From Halorientalis salina (GTDB taxonomy: Archaea; Halobacteriota; Halobacteria; Halobacteriales; Haloarculaceae), in NCBI RefSeq assembly GCF_005049285.1, contig NZ_SOSC01000004.1, positions 1-64,000 on the forward strand: a DNA stretch of 64,000 bases, in the 5' to 3' direction. The notes under the pieces are model-generated. The model was given only the letters and a program-made list of their open reading frames with translations. It was not told the DNA's origin and ran no database searches. A program made the position numbers and the translations under genes. Shown piece by piece: positions 7,218 to 15,186 of the stretch (position 1 is its first letter; each line of letters starts with the position of its first letter).

Positions 7218-7501
7218 CAGTCGGCCCCTCCGGCGGCCGCGGCTTCGGCCTCGTCGCCGTAGGTCCCGTCGAGATAGGCGACGATGTTGGCGCTTTCGGA
7301 CATGGTGACGCCCGTGTTCTCGTCGACGATGGCGGGGACGGTCCGCTTCCCGGAGATGCGCTTGACCACGTCCCGGTCCGAGTGCATCGGCTCGACGAAC
7401 CGCGAGCGGTACTCGAGGTCGTACTCGTCTAGTTTGCGGACGACGCGCTCGCAGAACGGGCACGCCTGCAACCGGTAGAGTGTGATCGCTGGATCGCTCA
7501 T
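7217..7501 (-). CDS. glutaredoxin / GST N-terminal-domain protein
   Basis: A 94-residue single thioredoxin-fold domain with the dithiol motif CPFC at about residues 14-17, then KRTVPAIVDENTG (cis-proline TVP) and MSESANIVAYLDGTYG, which is typical of GST N-terminal domains and glutaredoxins. It probably reduces disulfides. Haloarchaea use gamma-glutamylcysteine in place of glutathione, so that may be its cosubstrate (inference). An acidic alanine-rich tail follows. The reading frame is open upstream, but the ATG at 7501 begins the domain. The stop overlaps the start of the peroxiredoxin-like gene. Confidence 0.88.
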   Translation of the reverse strand: MSDPAITLYRLQACPFCERVVRKLDEYDLEYRSRFVEPMHSDRDVVKRISGKRTVPAIVDENTGVTMSESANIVAYLDGTYGDEAEAAAAGGAD

Positions 7502-7650
7502 CACTGGTCCCTTGGGGCGAACGCCCGGTAAGCCCTTCGGGCGTGCAAGGCGGACACACGGCCGAGCGGGGGCGGCAGCGGAGCGGCCAGGGAGTGCCCT
7601 TTGTGGGTATGACAAGTCTTAATCCCGACGGCGGTGAAGTCTGACTGCTA

Positions 7651-9072
7651 ATGGCCGTCACTTCGGCTGCCACCGTACTGCTCTCGAACCCGACACCGTT
7701 AGTCACTGAAGTGCTCGGCGTGGCGCTCACCGACAGCCTCGTCACCGGTATCGGGGTCGTGTTCGTCCTGCTCTTGCTGGTGCTGTCGGCGTTTTTCTCC
7801 TCTTCGGAGATCGCCATGTTCTCGCTGGCAGCCCACCGCGTGGAGGCACTCGCCGACGACGGCGTCCCCGGCGCACGGACGCTCCAGCAGCTCAAGGAGG
7901 ACCCGCACCGACTGCTGGTGACGATCCTCGTCGGGAACAACCTGGTCAACATCGCGATGACCTCCATCACGACGGGGCTGCTCGCCATCTACTTCAGCCA
8001 GGGCATGGCGGTTGCCATCTCGACGTTCGGGATCACGGCGCTGGTCCTGCTGTTCGGCGAGAGCGCGCCCAAGTCCTACGCCGTCGAGAACACCGAGTCG
8101 TGGGCGCTGCGCATCTCCCGGCCGCTGAAGTTCGCAGAGCGGGTGCTGTTCCCGCTGATCGTCGTTTTCGACTTCCTCACCCAGCAGGTCAACCGCATCA
8201 CGGGCGGGCAGTCGGCCATCGAAACGTCGTACGTGACCCGCCAGGAGATCCGGGACATCATCGAGACCGGCGAGCGCGAGGGGGTGCTGGACGAGGAGGA
8301 ACGCGAGATGCTCCAGCGCACCCTCCGCTTCAACAACACCATCGCCAAGGAGGTGATGACGCCGCGTCTGGACATGACTGCCGTGCCCGACGACGCGAGC
8401 GTCGGGGAAGCCATCGAGACCTGCGTCCAGAGCGGCCACGCGCGCCTTCCGGTGTACGAAGGCAGCCTCGACAACATCATCGGCGTCGTGCACATCCGCG
8501 ATCTGGTGCGAGACCTGAACTACGGGTCGACCGACGCCGAGAACATCGAACTCGACGACCTCATCCAGCCGACGCTGCACGTCCCCGAGTCCAAGAACGT
8601 CGACGACCTGCTGGCGGAGATGCGGGACAATCGGTTGCACATGGTCGTCGTCATCGACGAGTTCGGGACGACCGAGGGACTGGTCACGATGGAAGACCTC
8701 ACCGAGGAGATCGTCGGCGAGATCCTCGAAGGCGAGGAAGAAGAGCCCATCGAGTTCCTCACCGACGACACCGCGGTCGTCAAAGGCGAGGTCAACATCG
8801 AGGAGGTCAACGAGGCCCTGGAGATCGACCTCCCGGAGGGCGAGGAGTTCGAGACCATCGCCGGCTTCATCTTCAACCGCGCGGGTCGGCTCGTCGAGGA
8901 GGGCGAGCAGATCGAGTTCGACGGCGTCGACATCCGCGTCGAGCAGGTCGAGAACACCCGCATCATGAAAGCCCGCGTCACTCGCAAACTCGAACCGACG
9001 GAGCGGGACGAGGGAGAGGACGGGGACGGGGACGGGGACGAACCCCAAACCGAGGAAGCCAGAACCGAGTGA
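7651..9072 (+). CDS. CNNM/CorC family membrane protein (DUF21-CBS-CorC_HlyC)
   Basis: A 473-residue hemolysin-C/CorC-type protein. A DUF21 transmembrane domain spans about residues 25-195 with the motif FSSSEIAMFSL. A CBS pair at about 215-335 follows (KEVMTPRLDMTAVP, VVIDEFGTTEGLVTMEDL), and then a CorC_HlyC domain at about 355-440. The acidic tail contains (GD)n. Family members export or sense Mg2+ or Co2+; the ion here is not determined by sequence. The ATG at 7651 follows a gap of about 150 bp from the divergent glutaredoxin gene, and no partner gene is adjacent. Confidence 0.92.
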   Translation: MAVTSAATVLLSNPTPLVTEVLGVALTDSLVTGIGVVFVLLLLVLSAFFSSSEIAMFSLAAHRVEALADDGVPGARTLQQLKEDPHRLLVTILVGNNLVNIAMTSITTGLLAIYFSQGMAVAISTFGITALVLLFGESAPKSYAVENTESWALRISRPLKFAERVLFPLIVVFDFLTQQVNRITGGQSAIETSYVTRQEIRDIIETGEREGVLDEEEREMLQRTLRFNNTIAKEVMTPRLDMTAVPDDASVGEAIETCVQSGHARLPVYEGSLDNIIGVVHIRDLVRDLNYGSTDAENIELDDLIQPTLHVPESKNVDDLLAEMRDNRLHMVVVIDEFGTTEGLVTMEDLTEEIVGEILEGEEEEPIEFLTDDTAVVKGEVNIEEVNEALEIDLPEGEEFETIAGFIFNRAGRLVEEGEQIEFDGVDIRVEQVENTRIMKARVTRKLEPTERDEGEDGDGDGDEPQTEEARTE

Positions 9073-9138
9073 CGGCCGTTTTCGCGACCGATTCAGGCGG
9101 AGTACTTATCAATATAGATACAGCAACTGCCGGTAGGA

Positions 9139-10845
9139 ATGGTCGGGACCGCGGACGTGGCGGGTGTCGGACTGGCCAGCGTCGCGATCCCGGCGCTCGT
9201 GCTGGTCGCCGTCGCACTCAGGCACAGGGGGAAACCGGGGGTCCGCGGATTCGTCGTGGCGGTAACCGGGGTCGGCTGCTGGTCGCTGGCGAGCGGACTC
9301 CGAGTCCTCGTTCGGGACCCCGGACTCGCCTACGGTTCGGCGGTCGGACAGCTGGTGGCCGCGAACGTGACGATCCTGGGGTGGGCGCTGCTGGCCGTGG
9401 AGTTCGTCCGGGGGCGGCGGATTCGGCTGTTCTCGACGCGAGTCGCCGCCGTACTGGTGGTACCCGCCTGCACGGTCGTGCTCGCGGTGACGAACCGGTG
9501 GCATCACCTGGTGTACGCCGCCAGCACACACGTAACACAGGGAGGGCTCCAGCTCGGGTTCGGCCCGTGGTATCCGGTACACGCCCTGTATCTGCTGTCG
9601 TGTAGCGCCGGTGCCGCCGGCCTCCTCGTCCGGGAGGTTCCCGGTTCGAGCCGGGTCCACCGCCAGCAGGTGGTGCTGTTGCTGGTCGCGTGGGCCATCG
9701 CCACGCTCGGGGCGTTCGACTTCGTTTTCAGGCAGTTCGGGCCGTGGCCGTTCCCGGCGTACGTCGACGTGACGCCGGTCGGATTCCTCCTGGCGAGCGG
9801 CGTGTGGGGACTGGCACTGTTTCGCTACGGCCTGTTCGATCTGGTCCCCATCGCCCGGCGGACGGCCGTCGAGACGATGCCGGACGCGGTCCTGACGGTC
9901 GACGGCGACGATCGCATCGTCGACGCGAACCCGGCCGCCCAGTCGCTGTTGGAATGCGATCCCGTCCAGCAGTCGGTGTCGACGGTGTTCGAGGACTATC
10001 CGGGGTTGCTCGCCCAGTACCGCAGCGACGGGGACGGCACCACGGACATCGAGGTGCTCGACGACGGGGCCGTCAAACACCTGGCAGCGACAACCACACC
10101 GATCACCGACCGGGGGGCACCGACGGGGACGCTGATCGTGCTGCGCGACGTGACCGCGCTGAAGAGCCGCGAGCAGGAACTCGACCTGCACAGACAGGTC
10201 CACAACCGGATCGTCCGCCACAACATCCGGAACGAACTCACCGTCATCAGGGGGAGCGCCGAGGAGATCCACCGGCGAAGCGACGACCGTCGCGCCGAGT
10301 TCGCCGAGACGATCCTCGACCGGTGTGACGAACTCGCCGCCACCAGCGAGAAGGCGAGACACATCATGCGGCTCATCGAGGACGACTGCGCGCTGGTGAC
10401 GATGGACGCGCGGGCGCTCGTCGAGGACATCGAGGCCGAGATGCGCGACCGGTATCCCGACGCGACCATCGAGACGACGGGGGACGACGAGGCGTGGGTC
10501 GACGCACACGAGGACCTGAGTGTGGCCGTGCGGAACCTCCTCGAGAACGCCGTCGTTCACAACGACGGGCCAGCGGAGGTGGCTGTGTCCGTCGAACGGA
10601 CCGACGGGACGGTCGAGGTCGCCGTGGCCGACGACGGACCGGGGATCCCAGACTACGAGGTCACGGTGCTGGATCGGCTGTCGGAGACGGCGCTCGAACA
10701 CAGTAGCGGCGCGGGCCTGTGGCTGGTCAACTGGGTTGCGATGCGATCGAACGGTGCGCTCGGCTTCACAGTGACTGACCGCGGGACGACGGCCACGCTC
10801 ACGCTGCAGGCCGCGGCCGTCAAGCGGGAGTCGGCGGAGTCGTAG
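9139..10845 (+). CDS. sensor histidine kinase with 7TM N-terminal domain and PAS
   Basis: A 568-residue protein. Residues 1 to about 220 form seven hydrophobic helices of the histidine-kinase N-terminal 7TM type. A PAS domain (about 240-345) begins MPDAVLTVDGDDRIVDANPAAQ and ends LIVLRDVTALKSREQEL. The dimerisation helix carries the phospho-acceptor His361 in VRHNIRNELTVI. The ATPase domain has NLLENAVVHND, VADDGPGIPD and GAGLWLVNW, with an N box and recognisable G boxes. No response regulator is adjacent, which is common for haloarchaeal kinases. A TATA-like TACTTATCAAT lies around 9103. Its signal is unknown. Confidence 0.92.
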   Translation: MVGTADVAGVGLASVAIPALVLVAVALRHRGKPGVRGFVVAVTGVGCWSLASGLRVLVRDPGLAYGSAVGQLVAANVTILGWALLAVEFVRGRRIRLFSTRVAAVLVVPACTVVLAVTNRWHHLVYAASTHVTQGGLQLGFGPWYPVHALYLLSCSAGAAGLLVREVPGSSRVHRQQVVLLLVAWAIATLGAFDFVFRQFGPWPFPAYVDVTPVGFLLASGVWGLALFRYGLFDLVPIARRTAVETMPDAVLTVDGDDRIVDANPAAQSLLECDPVQQSVSTVFEDYPGLLAQYRSDGDGTTDIEVLDDGAVKHLAATTTPITDRGAPTGTLIVLRDVTALKSREQELDLHRQVHNRIVRHNIRNELTVIRGSAEEIHRRSDDRRAEFAETILDRCDELAATSEKARHIMRLIEDDCALVTMDARALVEDIEAEMRDRYPDATIETTGDDEAWVDAHEDLSVAVRNLLENAVVHNDGPAEVAVSVERTDGTVEVAVADDGPGIPDYEVTVLDRLSETALEHSSGAGLWLVNWVAMRSNGALGFTVTDRGTTATLTLQAAAVKRESAES

Positions 10846-10849
10846 CCGA

Positions 10850-11095
10850 CTAACGTGGCTCCGACGGAGACCCGCCGAGGACCTGCCGAACGTGGCCGAG
10901 CGCGGCCCGGAACTGCTCGTCGCCGCGGACGAGGTGGGCCGAGACGTCGCCGAGGCCGGCGAGCGCGCCGGCCAGCAGCGCGGTCCCAGCCGGCCCGAGG
11001 CCGAGCGCGAGCCCGGAGAACCCACCGGCGATGCCGCCACCGGTAGCAACGAGGAGGGACTGGAGCGGGGTGTCACAGAACGGAATGAGACGCAT
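10850..11095 (-). CDS. small hydrophobic protein downstream of the PiT transporter
   Basis: An 81-residue protein, mostly two glycine/alanine-rich hydrophobic helices (about residues 11-46) followed by a soluble segment with HLVRGDEQFRAALGHVRQVLGG. It lies 42 bp behind the phosphate transporter gene on the same strand, so it is likely cotranscribed and may be an accessory subunit (inference). Its TAG is 4 bp from the convergent histidine-kinase stop. I do not recognise the family. Confidence 0.6.
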   Translation of the reverse strand: MRLIPFCDTPLQSLLVATGGGIAGGFSGLALGLGPAGTALLAGALAGLGDVSAHLVRGDEQFRAALGHVRQVLGGSPSEPR

Positions 11096-11137
11096 AGCGA
11101 CAGGTTCGGACGTGGACAGGAAAAGGGTACTGGGTGG

Positions 11138-12346
11138 TCACAGGACCAGGTCGACGGCGGCGAAGGCACCGTAACTGACGCCCAGGGCGAGCACGAGCGA
11201 GGCGACCCACGCGAGGACGGTGTAGCCCATCTTCGAGCCGCTGACGTCGCTGCCGCCGGCCGCGTAGCCGCTGCCGATGATGGCGCTGACGATGATCTCG
11301 TTGAACGAGACGGGGATGCCGAAGAAGACGGCGGTCTGGGCGATGGCAAAGGAGGGGATGAGCGCGGCGATGGAGCGCCGCGGACCGAGCGCCGAGTAGT
11401 CCTGCGCGAGGGCCTTGATCATGCGCGGCGCACCGGTCCAGGAGCCGAGCAGGAGGCCGAGACCGCCGCCGAGCAACACCGCGACGATCGGGATCTCGAA
11501 GGGGTCCAGCAGCGGGAGGAGGGGGCCAAGCGCCAGCCCGACCTGACTCCCGCCGGCCGAGAAGGCCACGAGGCCGCCGAGCGCCAGCAGGAAGTGGCGC
11601 TGTCCGGCCTCGGGGTCCCCGCGGATGTCGGCGAACAGTGCCAGGCCGACGAGCACCGCGAACAGGAGCGTGACTCCCAGCGACGCGACGGTCGGGGAGA
11701 ACCAGGGAACGGCGGTGGCTGCAGTGCTCGCGAGCGAGGCGGCCTCGCCGGGCGGGCCGAGCAGGACGAACTCGACGTTGGCGAGGATGGCACCGACGAG
11801 CGCGGCGAGGGCGGGCACGGCGAACCGCTCGGCGACCCGCTCGTTCCGGAGCGCGCGGGCGGTGGCGTACGCGATGGAGCCGCCGATGAAGGGCGTCGCG
11901 ATCCAGAGCGCGACGATCTCCTGGTATTTCGCCCAGGCCGGTGCACCGCCCATCGCCAGGCCGACGCCGACGACGGCGCCCGTGACGGTGAAGGCGGTTG
12001 CGATCGGGTAGCCGGCGAAGACGCCGATGGCAACGAGGATCGCGGCGGTGATGAGCGCGACCGTCGCGGCGGTGGCCGACAGCGTGACGCCGCGGATGAG
12101 TTCGCGCCCGACGGCTTCGGTGACGTTGGCTCCCTGAAGGACCGCCCCAGCGAGGCCGAGCAGGCCGACGATAAAGCCCGCTCGCATCACCGAGATGGCG
12201 TTGGCTCCGACCGCCGGGGCGAAGGGCGTCGACCCCGAGGATCCGGCACCGATGGCCCAGGCCATGAACAGACTCGCCCCGCCGGCGACCAGAAACGTCG
12301 CGATCGTCCCTGCGGCTACCATTCGTTGCGTCGGTATCGTCGGCAT
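11138..12346 (-). CDS. inorganic phosphate transporter, PiT family (first of two)
   Basis: A 402-residue integral membrane protein of the PiT (PHO4) family, which takes up phosphate, or a metal-phosphate complex, with a cation. The family repeats are visible: PAVGANAISVMRAGFIVGLLGLAGAVLQG near the N-terminus and VSFNEIIVSAIIGSGYAAGG near the C-terminus, the two inverted halves. There are about ten hydrophobic helices. Compared with the second PiT at 26784-27995, the signature PxxGAN-type motifs are present but the sequences are clearly diverged, so it is an old paralog. A small hydrophobic gene follows in the same direction. Confidence 0.88.
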   Translation of the reverse strand: MPTIPTQRMVAAGTIATFLVAGGASLFMAWAIGAGSSGSTPFAPAVGANAISVMRAGFIVGLLGLAGAVLQGANVTEAVGRELIRGVTLSATAATVALITAAILVAIGVFAGYPIATAFTVTGAVVGVGLAMGGAPAWAKYQEIVALWIATPFIGGSIAYATARALRNERVAERFAVPALAALVGAILANVEFVLLGPPGEAASLASTAATAVPWFSPTVASLGVTLLFAVLVGLALFADIRGDPEAGQRHFLLALGGLVAFSAGGSQVGLALGPLLPLLDPFEIPIVAVLLGGGLGLLLGSWTGAPRMIKALAQDYSALGPRRSIAALIPSFAIAQTAVFFGIPVSFNEIIVSAIIGSGYAAGGSDVSGSKMGYTVLAWVASLVLALGVSYGAFAAVDLVL

Positions 12347-12482
12347 CGGTAATAACCTGCCGACACGGTCGTCGCCGTCCGGTCGAACGCAGCCATAGCA
12401 TGAGAGTTAATTACAGGCACGGTACACCCGAATCATTATGCCAGTGGATGGTCACAGTGAGTAACACGACGGTGGGGGACGA

Positions 12483-12632
12483 ATGGTACTCGATCGAATA
12501 AAGCAACTGACGAAAACGACAGAGAATGGCGGCATCGACTACGAATGCCAGGAGTGTGAGGCCGGGTACGAGATGCGACGGCAGGTGTGCCCGGAGTGTG
12601 GCGGCTATCGCATCGAACGCGCCGACTGGTAG
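12483..12632 (+). CDS. 49-residue zinc-ribbon protein
   Basis: A short gene (ATG to TAG) whose product has two CxxC knuckles, CQEC and CPEC, with 12 residues between them, in the arrangement ECQECEAGYEM...VCPECGGY. This is a complete rubredoxin-like zinc ribbon with a basic N-terminus (VLDRIKQLTK) and the C-terminus RIERADW. Haloarchaea encode many such small zinc proteins, several important for fitness, mostly of unknown partner. It stands alone between two divergent or convergent neighbours, with CATTATG about 47 bp upstream as a possible TATA element. Confidence 0.75.
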   Translation: MVLDRIKQLTKTTENGGIDYECQECEAGYEMRRQVCPECGGYRIERADW

Positions 12633-12727
12633 CCGGGGTCGCCGGATAGCGTGCGGTCGTGGGGGACGGTATCCGGTTTTGCTGTCGGGCAACGGGCAAG
12701 CGGGCCGTCTGGCCGTCGCGCGTCGGG

Positions 12728-13462
12728 TCAGCTCGAGTCGCCGTTTTCGGGTTCGGACGGGTCGTTGGTCTCGTGGTCGAGGTCGCCGTTGGGTTCGGGC
12801 GTCTCGACGCCCTCGACGGCCTCGATCGTTTCCGTGTCTTTTGGGGTATCGATGTGCCAGCGGTCGACGTCGGACTCGAAGTCGGCGAGTCGGTTCGAGA
12901 CGCGGATCTTCAGGTCGTCGTCGTTGACGTTGACCTCGAAGACGTACTCGGGGGCCTCGCCGCGGCCGACCCGCTGGAGGTTCGCGCTGACGAGTTCGTT
13001 GTCGAAGTAGTAGGGCGACATCTGGGTCATCACGTTCCGATAGACCGCGCCCTCGACGGCTCGCAGGGCCTTCCGGCCGGCCGAATCGGCCGCGCGGGCG
13101 ACGTAGTCGAGCGACTCGCCCCACTTGTCGACGGCCTCGTCGGGCTCGTCGAGTTTCTCGTAGGACTCGCTGAGTTTCTCGCCGGCCTTCTGGAGGTCCT
13201 CGTCGGGTTCTTTGCCCGCCTTCTCCCCTTCGCCCTCGTCGACGCTGGCCTGTTCGGCGGTCTTCTCGTTTACGTGTTCGTCCAGGCGTTCGTCGGTCTT
13301 CGGTCGCCACTCGTCGAACGCCGCCAGTGCGTCGGTGTCGACGGCCTCGTCGACGTCCGGGTCTTCCAGGATGTCCCTGACGGCACGGCTGATGCGTTCG
13401 CCGTGTTCGACCACGTCGACCCAGCGTCCGCGCGTTTTGAACCCCGAAACGCTCTCTTCCAT
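12728..13462 (-). CDS. acidic helical protein (DUF5828-like), haloarchaeal
   Basis: A 244-residue, very acidic soluble protein. Residues 1-115 are highly charged and helical, with GFKTRGRWVDVVEHGERI and a glutamate-rich stretch likely to form a coiled coil. Residues 115-205 are more globular (YRNVMTQMSPYYFDNELV, EYVFEVNVNDDDLKIRVSNRLADFES). The last 40 residues are a disordered acidic tail. It resembles the conserved haloarchaeal family DUF5828, of unknown function. I chose the ATG at 13462; starting at 13474 adds MLIP. Confidence 0.75.
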   Translation of the reverse strand: MEESVSGFKTRGRWVDVVEHGERISRAVRDILEDPDVDEAVDTDALAAFDEWRPKTDERLDEHVNEKTAEQASVDEGEGEKAGKEPDEDLQKAGEKLSESYEKLDEPDEAVDKWGESLDYVARAADSAGRKALRAVEGAVYRNVMTQMSPYYFDNELVSANLQRVGRGEAPEYVFEVNVNDDDLKIRVSNRLADFESDVDRWHIDTPKDTETIEAVEGVETPEPNGDLDHETNDPSEPENGDSS

Positions 13463-13586
13463 CGGTATGAGCATTCAGTTATGGGTGGAGCAATATACGC
13501 TTTCCTGCTACCCGCCGACTATCGACCCCCACCTGAATGACCGTTACCCCCCGCCTTTTGGACCTGGCACCCATAGGGAAGTCGCC

Positions 13587-14273
13587 ATGGTTTCAGCACT
13601 GTTCGTCGTCAGCGAGGAAGGCTACTGGGGCGAGGAATGTATCGAGCCACTGACTACACTCACCGACGCCGGCGTCGAGATCACGGTGGCGACGCCATCG
13701 GGGCAGCCGCCGGTCCTGGACGAGCGGTCGGTCGACCCCGAAGAGGTCGGCGAGGAGACCGCCGAGCACGTTCGGGACGTCCACGAGAGCGACGAGCGGC
13801 TCAACGACCCGACGGCGCTGGCCGCCGCCGACCCGAGCGAGTACGACGCGGTCGTGTTCCCGGGCGGCCACGGGGCCGAGTGGGACGTGACGCAGGACAA
13901 GCACGCGCGGGCGGCACTCCGGACGGCAGTCGAAGACGGCGAGAAGAAGGCGCTGGTCGTCTGTCACGCCGTCGGCATCCTCGCGTTTACGCGGGACTCC
14001 GAGGGCGGAATGCTGGTCGCGGGCCGGGAGGTTACCGGCTTCCCGAACGCCTGGGAGGAGGGGATCGTCGACGACCTGGATATGATGCCCGACGGCCGTA
14101 AGCTGCCCTACTGGGTCGAAGACGAGGTCGAAGCGGCCGGCGGGAACTGGGACGCGGAACTCGATTCGGACACCTCGGTGACCGTCGACGGCGACCTGCT
14201 CACGGCTCGCGGCCCGCCCTCGTCCCACGCGGCGGCGCTCGCCCTGTTGGACGAACTGGGCGTCGAGTACTGA
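13587..14273 (+). CDS. DJ-1/PfpI family protein (class I glutamine amidotransferase-like)
   Basis: A 228-residue single-domain DJ-1/PfpI member. The nucleophile-elbow motif is VVCHAVGI (cysteine near residue 130), a glutamate occurs early in SEEGYWGEE, and VVFPGGHGAEWD supplies the oxyanion-region glycine/histidine motif. The pattern SEEGYWGEECIEPL and the C-terminal TARGPPSSHAAALALL resemble Hsp31/glyoxalase-III-like members, so activity on glyoxals or as a deglycase is possible but not provable here. It stands alone. The ATG at 13587 was chosen because the conserved first strand VSALFVVSEEG begins there. Confidence 0.88.
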   Translation: MVSALFVVSEEGYWGEECIEPLTTLTDAGVEITVATPSGQPPVLDERSVDPEEVGEETAEHVRDVHESDERLNDPTALAAADPSEYDAVVFPGGHGAEWDVTQDKHARAALRTAVEDGEKKALVVCHAVGILAFTRDSEGGMLVAGREVTGFPNAWEEGIVDDLDMMPDGRKLPYWVEDEVEAAGGNWDAELDSDTSVTVDGDLLTARGPPSSHAAALALLDELGVEY

Positions 14274-14301
14274 CGCCGCTTCGGTCGGCGCCAGGTTCAA
14301 A

Positions 14302-14311
14302 ACTATAATCA
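14302..14311 (+). promoter_or_regulatory. TATA box of upp
   Basis: ACTATAATC, about 27 bp before the ATG at 14334, at leaderless spacing. Confidence 0.5.
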
Positions 14312-14333
14312 GCCAGCGGTCGACACCTCCGCT

Positions 14334-15008
14334 ATGACCATCGAGCAACGGGGCGACGCCCGCGTCGTCACGCACGCGCTAGCGCGACACACGCTCTCGA
14401 ACCTGCGGAGCGCCGACACCGAGCAGGTGGCGTTCCGGAAGGGCCTGGTGAAACTGGGTCGGATCTGCGGGTACGAACTCATCGACGGTGAGATGGAAAC
14501 CGAAGAAGTGCCCGTCGAGACGCCGCTGACGGAGACGACCGGCGAGCGCGTCACCGACCTCGACGACGTGGTCATCATCAACGTGTTGCGGGCGGCGACG
14601 CCGTTCGTCGAGGGGCTGTTGAAGGCGTTCCCGACGGCCAAACAGGGCGTCATCAGCGCCGGACGCAACGAGGACGCGGGGATGACCGCCGACGGCGAGT
14701 TCCCCATCGACATCGACTACGAGAAACTCCCGGAGATCACCGAGTCGGACACAGTCATTATCGCCGACCCGATGCTGGCGACGGGGTCGACGATGTGTGC
14801 CGTCCTCGACCGGGTACTGGAGGCGGGCACGCCGGCGTCGCTGTTCGTCCTCTCGGCGGTCAGCGCCCCGCCGGGCGTCGAGCGGGTCGCGGAGTCGTAC
14901 CCGTCCGCGGAGGTCCTGACGGTCAGCGTCGACGACCGTCTCGACGACGACGGGTTTATCGTCCCGGGCCTCGGCGATGCAGGTGACCGCGCGTTCCGGA
15001 CGACCTGA
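14334..15008 (+). CDS. upp: uracil phosphoribosyltransferase
   Basis: A 224-residue UPRT that salvages uracil to UMP using PRPP. The PRPP loop is [10 protein letters not shown] (about residues 145-154). The N-terminal arm [24 protein letters not shown], the [13 protein letters not shown] segment and the uracil-contacting C-terminus [12 protein letters not shown] are all typical. Length is slightly above the usual 208-210 because of acidic surface insertions. It is monocistronic, with its own TATA box. Confidence 0.95.
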   Translation: MTIEQRGDARVVTHALARHTLSNLRSADTEQVAFRKGLVKLGRICGYELIDGEMETEEVPVETPLTETTGERVTDLDDVVIINVLRAATPFVEGLLKAFPTAKQGVISAGRNEDAGMTADGEFPIDIDYEKLPEITESDTVIIADPMLATGSTMCAVLDRVLEAGTPASLFVLSAVSAPPGVERVAESYPSAEVLTVSVDDRLDDDGFIVPGLGDAGDRAFRTT

Positions 15009-15041
15009 ACGCCCGACGAGGCCGTCGACTCGACACGGGCC

Positions 15042-15065
15042 GACCCCTTCGTTTCTCGTAGAGAC
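15042..15065 (-). other. origin-box-like motif downstream of upp
   Basis: Read on the minus strand this is CTACGAGAAACGAAGGGGTC plus flanks. It shares the 13-nt core GAAACGAAGGGGT with the two boxes of the origin at 54.7-55.0 kb. It lies in the 178-bp gap between upp and the TAXI gene. A single isolated box; function is not implied. Confidence 0.4.
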
Positions 15066-15155
15066 CAGTACACTGCGGAAAGATCACGTTGCAGTCGAAA
15101 CGAACAGCAGAGCGGCGAGGCTAGCGCGCTCGCGGATTTGGACTCCGCCACATAG

Positions 15156-15163
15156 TATAAATA
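15156..15163 (+). promoter_or_regulatory. TATA box of the TAXI binding-protein gene
   Basis: TATAAATA, 27 bp (centre) before the ATG at 15187, consistent with a leaderless transcript. Confidence 0.6.
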
Positions 15164-15186
15164 CGTACCAATGAAATGGGACGTAT

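Noticed and set aside
7651-9605. Long antisense and frame-shifted frames opposite the CNNM/CorC gene and others
   Set aside because: High-GC third-position bias opens long shadow frames; their products are Arg/Pro/Gly-rich and lack the acidic signature.
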